Positions 8,175 through 15,816 of a DNA stretch of 64,000 nt are shown here, one piece after another; within the stretch, counting starts at the first letter, position 1, and the number at the start of each line of letters is the position of its first letter. A program made the translations under genes and the position numbers. The notes beneath the pieces were generated by a model. That model did no database searches and had not been told where the DNA came from. It worked only from the letters and a program-made list of their open reading frames with translations. Source of the DNA: Alphaproteobacteria bacterium MarineAlpha11_Bin1 (GTDB lineage Bacteria > Pseudomonadota > Alphaproteobacteria > MPNO01 > UBA830); the NCBI GenBank assembly GCA_002937455.1, contig PTJZ01000010.1:1-64000 (forward strand), in the 5' to 3' direction.

Positions 8175-10526
8175 ATGGACCTCAGTAATTATGAACCACC
8201 TAGCCTAGGTAACCTTGTTGGTACGCCGGTATCGCGCATCGAAGATGGAGATCTTCTACGCGGTGCTGCGACTTTTCTCGAAGACTTAAACATTACAGGA
8301 CAAATGCATGCAGTATTCGTGCGTTCCGAACTAGCTTGCGCAGATATTATTCATATCGATACCGAAGCCGCGCTACAGACCGTGGGTGTTCTTTCTATAC
8401 TTACCGGTGCCGACCTTGAAGCGGACGGGATCGGAGGGGTGCCCTGGGAGGTTAGACCCGTGGTTGAGAAAACCGATATCGATGAACCAGTCGAACAAGG
8501 TGATCCATCCATTGCTCGCCCCGAACCGGCGATGCCGGCAAGGAAAACCGAGTATGTCGGCCAGATTCTTGCCATGGTCATAGCAGACACTCGAAACCAC
8601 GCCCTCGACGCCGCCGGAAAAGTTCATGTTTCCTACCGGGAGATAGAGCCGGTAATTGACGTAGAGACAGCGGTTTCTGGTAATGCGCCCACCGTCGATC
8701 CCGCGTTTCCTGACAATATTTGTTTTACCGTTGAAATCGGCGATAAGGATGCGACCGACGCCGTATTCGAGCGGGCGGCGCATGTCGTCCGCATACGTCA
8801 TGTTCAAAATAGGGGAGTCGGCGCACCCATCGAAACACGGGGTTATATTGGGGACTGGGATTCCGAGGCGGAGAAATTCACACTTTATGCTACCGCTGGA
8901 AAGCCGCACCCTGTTAGAAATACCTTGGCAAAGTTCTGCTTTTTTTGCGAACCAGAGAATATCCGTGTTTTAGTCCCTCGACTCGGCGGTGGTTTTGGGG
9001 CGAAGAATATTGTTTACGCCGAGGAGGTTCTGGTGCTCTGGGCAGCGCGAAGACTCGGCGTACCAGTACGATGGATTTCCGAGCGATCCGAGTCTTTTAT
9101 AAGCGATGTGCATACACGGGATATGGTTTCCGCGGCGGAGTATGCTCTCGATGAGGAATATAGGATCAAAGCCCTGCGGGTAAAAAATCTTGCGAGCTTG
9201 GGTGCTTATCTAGGACCCCGAGCAGGGAATCCTGTACGCAATTCAATCAAGATCGCACCGTCCGTGTATGACGTGCCAGTCGGTTATATGGAGGCGAGTG
9301 GAGTTTTAACGAATACCGTCCCCACTTGTCCTATCCGCGGGGCAGGAGAGCCGGAGGGACAATTTACGCCAGAACGACTTATGGACGAGGCTGCTCGACA
9401 ACTGAGCGTCGATAGGTTTGAACTTCGGCGTCGTAATCTGATCCGACCGGATTGCTTACCATACCGGACGATTTCCCAACTTGAATATGACTGTGGCGAT
9501 TTTGGCGCCAATTTCGAGCGTGCTCTCGAGCTGTCAGATCGACTGGGTTACGAGGAACGCCAAACCCATTCGGTCAATCAAGGTAAACTGAGGGGCTTTG
9601 CACTATGTAACACCATTGAGGCTCTGGGCTTCGGGCTTGACGAGGAAGCTGACATCCGTTGTTCGCCAGATGGGTCAGTAGAACTGAGGATTGGGTCGAT
9701 GTCTAACGGGCAAGGTCATGATACGATTTATGCTCAAATCATTGCCGGAAAGCTCGGCCTTCAGATGTCGTCGGTGAAGGTTATCCAGGGTGATACAGAT
9801 GATATCGCCTATGGAACTGGTACTGGTGCTTGTCGATCAATCATAGTTGGCGGATCTGCTGTGGTCTGCACAACGGAGCGGGTTATCGAAGCCGGTCTTG
9901 ATACAGCCGCAGGTATTTTGGAGGCAGCCAAGGAGGATATCGAATTTACAGAGGGCTCATACAGCGTCAAAGGTACCGATAGGACTGTTACCTTTCCGGT
10001 TGTTGTTGAAAAAAGCGGGGGTATAAACGCTTGTGATCGCTTTATGCCCAACGATTTCACTTATCCCAATGGTGCCCACTGCTGTGAGGTGGAACTTGAT
10101 CCAGAAACGGGCACTGTGGAGGTTGATCGCTACATAATGGTTCACGACTGCGGAACCCCCGTGAACCCCTCCCTTGTTGAGGGCCAATTGCATGGTGGCG
10201 TAGTGCATGGTTTAGGGCAAGCGTTTACCGAGCATGTAGTGTATGATCCCACGAGTGGCCAGGTGATGTCAGGATCCTTTTTGGATTATGGTCTGCCGAG
10301 AGCTGATGATGTACCTGTTTCAACGTTTGTCTGTGAATTGCGGCCGATACCCACACGGACAAATCCACTGGGTGCAAAGGCGGTCGGGGAGGCAGGAGTT
10401 GCGATTTCTCCGATAGTCGCGGTCAATGCTGTTCTTGATGCGCTGCGGCCGCTTGGGGTATCCGATATATCGATGCCCATGACCCCCGCCCGAATACGAG
10501 GCGCGATCGATATGGCAAACGGCTGA
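8175..10526 (+). CDS. Xanthine-dehydrogenase-family molybdopterin-binding subunit (copy 2)
   Basis: A second molybdenum-hydroxylase large subunit of 783 residues, clearly diverged from copy 1. It retains GGGFGAK at about 271-277, a SNGQGHDT cofactor loop, a GAGEPEG segment in the position of the usual GAGRPE, and GAKAVGEAG with the catalytic Glu near 739. The C-terminal domain ends in a normal way. It is transcribed divergently from iorA and is followed after 27 bases by the ring-hydroxylating dioxygenase alpha subunit, so it probably heads that operon. As with the other copies, no FAD or iron-sulphur partner subunit is adjacent. Likely cytoplasmic, hydroxylating an aromatic heterocycle or oxidising an aldehyde; the substrate is unknown. 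Confidence 0.92.
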   Translation: MDLSNYEPPSLGNLVGTPVSRIEDGDLLRGAATFLEDLNITGQMHAVFVRSELACADIIHIDTEAALQTVGVLSILTGADLEADGIGGVPWEVRPVVEKTDIDEPVEQGDPSIARPEPAMPARKTEYVGQILAMVIADTRNHALDAAGKVHVSYREIEPVIDVETAVSGNAPTVDPAFPDNICFTVEIGDKDATDAVFERAAHVVRIRHVQNRGVGAPIETRGYIGDWDSEAEKFTLYATAGKPHPVRNTLAKFCFFCEPENIRVLVPRLGGGFGAKNIVYAEEVLVLWAARRLGVPVRWISERSESFISDVHTRDMVSAAEYALDEEYRIKALRVKNLASLGAYLGPRAGNPVRNSIKIAPSVYDVPVGYMEASGVLTNTVPTCPIRGAGEPEGQFTPERLMDEAARQLSVDRFELRRRNLIRPDCLPYRTISQLEYDCGDFGANFERALELSDRLGYEERQTHSVNQGKLRGFALCNTIEALGFGLDEEADIRCSPDGSVELRIGSMSNGQGHDTIYAQIIAGKLGLQMSSVKVIQGDTDDIAYGTGTGACRSIIVGGSAVVCTTERVIEAGLDTAAGILEAAKEDIEFTEGSYSVKGTDRTVTFPVVVEKSGGINACDRFMPNDFTYPNGAHCCEVELDPETGTVEVDRYIMVHDCGTPVNPSLVEGQLHGGVVHGLGQAFTEHVVYDPTSGQVMSGSFLDYGLPRADDVPVSTFVCELRPIPTRTNPLGAKAVGEAGVAISPIVAVNAVLDALRPLGVSDISMPMTPARIRGAIDMANG

Positions 10527-10553
10527 GAAATACGAGCAAATCCGACGGAACCC

Positions 10554-11846
10554 ATGACAAAATACACCAGTGATCAAATCGTTTCTCTCATTCGTCCTAA
10601 CCAAGTACACCGAGACGTATATGAAGATCCTGATCTCTTCGATTTGGAAATGGATCGGATATTCGGTCGATCGTGGGTCTATTTGGGTCACGAAAGCCAG
10701 GTGCCCGAAGCAGGGGATTTTATCTGTAGTCGCATCGGTCGTCAGCCCGTCGTTATGACAAGACACACAGACGGGCAGGTATATGTCGTTTACAATCGCT
10801 GCGCTCATCGTGGTGTAAAAGTCGTCAATGAAGAATGTGGCAATACAGGCCGCTTCATGTGCATGTATCACGGCTGGACGTATGATACGAACGGCGATCT
10901 TGACTTCGTTACCCAGCCGGAAGGCTACACTGATTTCGAGTTTGATCTCGTAGAACATGGAATGGGGCGCGTTGCCCGTTGGGGCTCTCACCAGGGTTTT
11001 GTCTTCGCCAACCTTTCTTTGGAAGGTCCGGGATTAGAGGATTGGCTCGGAGAGAACGCCGATTTTCTTGACGATGTCGCGATGAGCGCACCAGATGGTG
11101 AGGTAGAGGTCACCGGCGGCGTACACCGCTATCTATATCACGGTAATTGGAAGATGCAGGTCGAAAACCTGATCGATATGTATCACCCCGCCTACAGTCA
11201 CGAGTCTTCAAGCGCTAAAGGTGGCCAACAGTTTTCAAGGCGGGGGGGGGACAAGGGAGGAATACAGTTTTTTGAAAAACGCGGCAGAGTAAAGTCAATG
11301 GATGACCTCGGTACTCACGCCCTTCCCAATGGTCACACTTGGCAGGGTGGACTACCGCCAGTCGAAAATACATCTGATGAACATATGGAGTATGTGGCGT
11401 CATTGGAGTTAAAGCACGGGCCGGAAAAAACAAAAGAGATCCTTATAAAGAAGCGCCACAACGTTATCTTCTATCCCAATATGGCGATGCAAGAGCTCAA
11501 TCCGCACATCCGTGTTATCCGTCCTCTTGCTGTTGATCGTACCGAAATATTTATTTACCCGGTCAAGCTAAAGGGTGCACCGGATAAAATGTTTACTGAT
11601 CAGCTTGTCAATTTGAATAGGACGCACTCGCCTACTTCTCTGGTTCAGACCGATGATGTCGAGGCGTTCGCCCGGGCGCAAGAAGGCATGCTGACATCGG
11701 GAAACGAGTGGATTTTATTAGCGCGAAAGGGTCCAAAAGAAGAATTTGATACCGGCCGTATCCGGACAACCGGTACGAGCGAGGAGGGCATGCGAAACCA
11801 ATTCCGTGCTTGGGTTAGATACATGTGCCTAGACGATTCATTATGA
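10554..11846 (+). CDS. Aromatic ring-hydroxylating dioxygenase, alpha subunit
   Basis: Catalytic subunit of a Rieske non-haem iron oxygenase. The N-terminal Rieske domain binds a 2Fe-2S cluster through C83-x-H85 and C103-xx-H106 (CAHRG and CMYHGW). The C-terminal domain holds the mononuclear iron motif N205..D208-xx-H211-xxxx-H216. The 430-residue length is typical. Its stop overlaps the beta-subunit start by four bases. No dedicated reductase or ferredoxin gene is visible in the window, so electrons must come from elsewhere. A run of nine G residues (11242-11250) lies inside the gene and keeps frame as given. Substrate is probably an aromatic acid. Confidence 0.93.
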   Translation: MTKYTSDQIVSLIRPNQVHRDVYEDPDLFDLEMDRIFGRSWVYLGHESQVPEAGDFICSRIGRQPVVMTRHTDGQVYVVYNRCAHRGVKVVNEECGNTGRFMCMYHGWTYDTNGDLDFVTQPEGYTDFEFDLVEHGMGRVARWGSHQGFVFANLSLEGPGLEDWLGENADFLDDVAMSAPDGEVEVTGGVHRYLYHGNWKMQVENLIDMYHPAYSHESSSAKGGQQFSRRGGDKGGIQFFEKRGRVKSMDDLGTHALPNGHTWQGGLPPVENTSDEHMEYVASLELKHGPEKTKEILIKKRHNVIFYPNMAMQELNPHIRVIRPLAVDRTEIFIYPVKLKGAPDKMFTDQLVNLNRTHSPTSLVQTDDVEAFARAQEGMLTSGNEWILLARKGPKEEFDTGRIRTTGTSEEGMRNQFRAWVRYMCLDDSL

Positions 11847-12355
11847 GCCGGAACCTTACATCTTCGCTCGATGAAATTTTGTTCGCAAAGGATGTTGAAT
11901 TATTCCTTTATCACGAACTTGAACTGCTTGATTCTAGGCGGTTTGAGGAATGGACCGATCTATTCACCGAAAAAGGATATTACTGGGCTCCAGCGACAGT
12001 CGATCAGGAAAACCCAACCTCGGGCGTATCTTTATTTTTCGATGATGTGCCTATGATGCGCACTCGGTTCGCTAGGTTAAATCACCCAAGGGTGCACTCC
12101 CAGATACCTGCTTCTCGGACCAGTCACATGGTTTCAAATATCGCGGCGAACACGCCAGATAAAGAGGGGAGATTTCAAGTGACCGCGAAGTTTGAAATGC
12201 TTGAATATCGCCCTGGCCATATACAACGCAGCTTCGGGGGAAAATATGACTACCAGCTGTTAGCGGAAGATAACCGCGTACTAAAAATTGTTTTTAAGAA
12301 AGCTACAATCATAAATTGCGATGACGTGCACCTGCCCATCGCCATTCCATTCTAA
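11843..12355 (+). CDS. Aromatic ring-hydroxylating dioxygenase, beta subunit
   Basis: Small structural subunit of the Rieske dioxygenase, 170 residues, with the SnoaL/NTF2-like fold typical of this family. Marks are the ELELLDSRRFEEWTDLF and YYWAPATVDQ segments at the N-terminus and a C-terminal KIVFKKATIINCD strand ending in PIAIPF. I start at 11843, where ATGA overlaps the alpha stop codon; the open frame extends six codons upstream but the overlap start is far more natural. With the alpha subunit it would form an alpha3beta3 oxygenase. About 280 bases separate it from the TRAP importer genes. Confidence 0.9.
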   Translation: MSRNLTSSLDEILFAKDVELFLYHELELLDSRRFEEWTDLFTEKGYYWAPATVDQENPTSGVSLFFDDVPMMRTRFARLNHPRVHSQIPASRTSHMVSNIAANTPDKEGRFQVTAKFEMLEYRPGHIQRSFGGKYDYQLLAEDNRVLKIVFKKATIINCDDVHLPIAIPF

Positions 12356-12410
12356 AGCATCAAATTTACATACATAACTAATTTGTCATTAACCCTATGT
12401 TAATTTTAAA

Positions 12411-12428
12411 CCATACCTTGCCGTATGG
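12411..12428. promoter_or_regulatory. Weak inverted repeat upstream of the TRAP operon
   Basis: CCATAC and GTATGG form six-base arms around a six-base spacer, about 200 bases before the TRAP binding-protein start, in an AT-rich spacer that should carry the operon promoter. The arms are short enough to be chance. No clear -35/-10 pair could be fixed by eye. Confidence 0.25.
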
Positions 12429-12631
12429 AGATCAGAAATTTTTGTATAATTATTTGCGCGTTTTCGACGATAATTGAGCTTAGAATGGCGAGATTCTGGT
12501 GTTTTTTGAGTTCCTTGGCCGATTGTCCTAGGTGTTTGACACGGCTTTATCCAACCGTCAGTATGTCCGCGAGAATGGCGGTCGGTTTTATCCTATCGCT
12601 GATAGCAAAAAACGTTCTATGGGAGACAACT

Positions 12632-13648
12632 ATGTCTAGACGGATTCTAGGTACCGCTATCGTCACTGCCGCTGCGCTTGCAGTAGCGCCGGCGCAAGCA
12701 AAAGATTTAGGGGCAGTGACCGCGCTTCAACAGACCAATACGTTGGCCAAAAGTTTTCTAAAAAACTTTATCGCGCCGGCCAATGAGGCAGGTGTGAAAA
12801 TAAAATACATCGGTGGTCAGGAAGTGGTTCCGCCTCGGAAAGCGGCAGGTGCACTGAAACGTGGTACCTTTGATGTATTGAGCGCACCAACTGCATATTA
12901 CATCGGCACCGTCCCTGAAGGGTTTGCCATGCTTGCAGCGAACCAAGGTCCGGCCGCAATGCGCAAGAACGGTGCTTGGGAAATCATGGAGGAGGTCTAC
13001 CTAAAAAAGGCTGGAGCAATTCTGCTCGCCTGGGGCGAGAATATGACGTCCTATAACACCTACCTCAACATGAAGCCTAAGATGGGTGCCGACGGTGTTC
13101 CAGACCTGACGGGAGTCAAGATGCGGGCGACCGGTACGTATCGCCCTCTGTTCCGCGCGCTTGGTGCATCAACGATTAACATCAAGTCGAGTGAGATCTT
13201 CACTGCGATCCAGCGTGGCACGGTTGCCGGCTTTGGTTTCCCTGATGTGGCGGTTGTCGCGATTGGGCTTCACAAGGCTATTAAGTATCGGGTGACGCCA
13301 AACTACTACCAGACTAATCAGGTAGTGACGGTGAACCCGGCAAGCTGGAAAGCGCTCAGCTCCGGCGATAAAAAGAAACTCAAGGATCTCGCGATCAAAT
13401 ACGAAACCACGTCAGTACTCTGGATGGAGAAAGCCCGTGTTGCCGAAGAAAAGCAACTGAAAGCAGCTGGTGTGAAAGATATTGCGCTCAAGGGGGCTGC
13501 CGCCGCCAAGTATCTTGATATCGCACATCAGGAAATCTGGAAGCAGCTAAAGGCTAAGTCAGAATATCATGACAAGCTCAAGCCGCTGATGTACGTGCCG
13601 GGTAAGCCAAATCGCCAGGCGGATCTTGGCCGGGCACTTCGTGATTAA
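12632..13648 (+). CDS. dctP: TRAP transporter substrate-binding protein (DctP)
   Basis: Periplasmic receptor of a TRAP (tripartite, sodium-driven) importer. The mature protein follows a signal peptide ending in VAPAQA. A GVKMRATGTYRPLFRALGAS segment and an EIFTAIQRGTVAGFGFPDV segment match the DctP/TAXI-like binding fold, including the ligand-carboxylate arginine region. I start at 12632, where GGGAG precedes the ATG by seven bases and the signal peptide begins; the open frame upstream to 12425 is not convincing. It is followed by the small and large membrane subunits in the usual DctPQM order. The ligand is most likely an organic or aromatic acid fed to the adjacent oxygenases. Confidence 0.92.
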   Translation: MSRRILGTAIVTAAALAVAPAQAKDLGAVTALQQTNTLAKSFLKNFIAPANEAGVKIKYIGGQEVVPPRKAAGALKRGTFDVLSAPTAYYIGTVPEGFAMLAANQGPAAMRKNGAWEIMEEVYLKKAGAILLAWGENMTSYNTYLNMKPKMGADGVPDLTGVKMRATGTYRPLFRALGASTINIKSSEIFTAIQRGTVAGFGFPDVAVVAIGLHKAIKYRVTPNYYQTNQVVTVNPASWKALSSGDKKKLKDLAIKYETTSVLWMEKARVAEEKQLKAAGVKDIALKGAAAAKYLDIAHQEIWKQLKAKSEYHDKLKPLMYVPGKPNRQADLGRALRD

Positions 13649-13669
13649 TCTGATCGCGAGCGATTAAGT

Positions 13670-14185
13670 ATGGAGGCCTTTGATAAGGCCCTAGAGAAAG
13701 TGGTGACGGCGCTGGCCTATTTGGCCAGCGCCTTCATCCCTTGTATATTTACGATGATCGTGATTGATGTATCCATCCGGACGATGGGTGTTACCCCGCC
13801 GCTGTTTACGTCGTCGATCGTCGAATATGGGTTATTGTACATTGCCATGTTTTCCGCGCCTTGGTTGGTTCGGCAGAAAGGACATGTTGCGATCGAGGCA
13901 CTGGTATCGATCCTTAGACCCGCTGTTCAACTAATTCTGGCGAAATTCATGTACATGATATGCGGCTTGGCCGCTTTGTTGTTTTCCTATTTCGCGCTTC
14001 AATTATTTCTTGACGCTGCGTACTCCGGACAGCTGGATGTTCGCGGCGTGGATATGCCCTACTGGGCACAGTTCTTGCCGATGACGATCGGTTTCTTTCT
14101 TGTATCTCTCGAATTTCTAATGTTCCTAGCCGGTCTTCGGCACTACTACAGTTACGACCTGAGCGAAATCAAGGACGAAGTCTGA
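13670..14185 (+). CDS. dctQ: TRAP transporter small permease subunit (DctQ)
   Basis: Inner-membrane protein of 171 residues with four predicted hydrophobic helices and the DctQ pattern SSIVEYGLLYIAMFSAPWLVRQKGHVAIEAL (shown in part). It docks with DctM. It starts 21 bases after the dctP stop and ends two bases before dctM, so the three are one transcription unit. The length is normal for the family. Confidence 0.9.
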   Translation: MEAFDKALEKVVTALAYLASAFIPCIFTMIVIDVSIRTMGVTPPLFTSSIVEYGLLYIAMFSAPWLVRQKGHVAIEALVSILRPAVQLILAKFMYMICGLAALLFSYFALQLFLDAAYSGQLDVRGVDMPYWAQFLPMTIGFFLVSLEFLMFLAGLRHYYSYDLSEIKDEV

Positions 14186-14187
14186 CT

Positions 14188-15537
14188 ATGGAATGGTATT
14201 GGGCAGGTGCACTACTATTAGGCTGCGTAATGGCAGGAATGGCCCTCGGCATACCGGTTGCGTTTACGTTTCTTCTGACCAATATTGTTGGCACTTGCGT
14301 GTTCGTAATTGGCCGCCAAGATTCTTTTGCAGCCTTTATCGACCGTTTTCTGTTGCAGGTGCCGCAGGTTGTTGACAATGCGCCGCAATTAATAACTTCG
14401 TTTACGCTATCGCCAATCCCAATGTTTATTCTGATGGGATCCCTATTTTTCCATACCGGGCTCGCGATTAAGGTATTTGATGCGCTAGACAAATTACTTG
14501 GTAAAATCCCCGGACGGCTTTGTTATTTAACGGTGATTGGTGGCTCTCTATTTTCTACCCTCACCGGTTCTACGATGGCTAATACGGCGATGCTCGGTTC
14601 TCTTTTGGTGCCGGAAATGCAGCGCCGCGGCTACAGCAAACATATGTCAATGGGGCCGATTCTTGGAACTGGTGGTTTGGCGATGATCATTCCACCGTCA
14701 TCGTTAGGCGTTCTCCTGGCCAGCATAGCGAGCGTAGATGTCGGAGCACTACTCATTGCGGGTTTGCTTCCTGGCTTTGTATTAGCGGGACTTTACGCCG
14801 GCATGATAACGCTAATGTTGGTGTTGAACCCAGACTCTGCACCGTCATATGAGATTGAACCGACAAACTGGAGTGAAAAGCTATATCAAGTTGTCGTTAA
14901 CATTTTACCGATGGGTTTCGTCATCTTTCTCGTCATCGGTTTTATCGTTCTCGGTTGGGCAACACCATCCGAGTCAGCGTCTTTTGGCGTCGTTGGGGTT
15001 GTTATCCTCGCAGTAGTGCGACGGGCCTTCACATGGGAGGCCTTCAAGACGTCGTTGATTGGAACGATCCGTGTGGTCGGTATGGTGTTCTTCATTTTAA
15101 TGAACTCTACCGTCTTCAGCCAATTGCTATCCTTCTCTGGTGCAAGTCGTGGATTCGTCGGATGGGCCACTGGGTTCGAGGTCGCTCCGCTGGTGATATT
15201 AGGCGCTATGTTCTTGGTACTGATCCTTCTTGGTATGTTTATGGATCCGGTATCAATGATGCTGATCACTGTTCCGATTTTCTATCCGATAGCCGGAGAG
15301 TTAGGTTATGATCTGATCTGGTTCTCACTGATAGTCCTGATGTCTCTCGAGATGAGTGCGACGACACCACCGTTCGGTTTATTGCTCTACATAATGATGG
15401 GCATGGTCAAAGGGACCACCTTAGGCCAAGTTTCTCTTGCGGCCGCACCCTATTTATTGTGTGACCTTATTCTTATCATAATTCTCATTATCTTTCCGAT
15501 GCTGGCACTTTATTTGCCAAGCCTCATGGGTGGCTAG
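14188..15537 (+). CDS. dctM: TRAP transporter large permease subunit (DctM)
   Basis: The sodium-coupled transport subunit, 449 residues, with about 12 hydrophobic segments. Family marks include the N-terminal GMALGIPVAFTFLL helix, the GSTMANTAMLGSLLVPEM loop, an IIPPSSLGVLLASIASV segment and the C-terminal MSATTPPFGLLLYIMMG motif. It completes a DctPQM importer placed between a Rieske dioxygenase and a Mo-hydroxylase gene, so it probably supplies their substrate. A weak hairpin follows it. Confidence 0.94.
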   Translation: MEWYWAGALLLGCVMAGMALGIPVAFTFLLTNIVGTCVFVIGRQDSFAAFIDRFLLQVPQVVDNAPQLITSFTLSPIPMFILMGSLFFHTGLAIKVFDALDKLLGKIPGRLCYLTVIGGSLFSTLTGSTMANTAMLGSLLVPEMQRRGYSKHMSMGPILGTGGLAMIIPPSSLGVLLASIASVDVGALLIAGLLPGFVLAGLYAGMITLMLVLNPDSAPSYEIEPTNWSEKLYQVVVNILPMGFVIFLVIGFIVLGWATPSESASFGVVGVVILAVVRRAFTWEAFKTSLIGTIRVVGMVFFILMNSTVFSQLLSFSGASRGFVGWATGFEVAPLVILGAMFLVLILLGMFMDPVSMMLITVPIFYPIAGELGYDLIWFSLIVLMSLEMSATTPPFGLLLYIMMGMVKGTTLGQVSLAAAPYLLCDLILIIILIIFPMLALYLPSLMGG

Positions 15538-15550
15538 AGCTTTCCATAGG

Positions 15551-15570
15551 GGGAGTCCGTCTGGATTCCC
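15551..15570 (+). terminator. Possible terminator after the TRAP operon
   Basis: GGGAGTCC and GGATTCCC pair as an eight-base stem with one G-U pair and a four-base loop, 14 bases after the dctM stop. The T tract that follows is short (GAATTTTATAG), so termination strength is uncertain. Confidence 0.4.
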
Positions 15571-15816
15571 GAATTTTATAGTTCTAGATGTGTTCTTCCG
15601 CGTTCGCGGGGTGTGTAAAATCGCGCGATAGCTAGTTTGAATCGAGGCGCGATCTGCAAAAGATTTAAACGTGACCAGCTCAAATATTTTGAAAGGGAAC
15701 TGAGCGCAATTTTAAAAGGTAAATATACGGAGCTGTGGAACGGCGGGCGATTGAAGAACTGATACAAATCGAGCGTTTGATCCAACATTTGGGTCTCGGC
15801 ATAAAAAGGGGGAGGG

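Noticed and set aside
10320..10991. 223-codon minus-strand ORF
   Set aside because: Lies opposite the Mo-hydroxylase end and Rieske alpha gene, which have clear family motifs.
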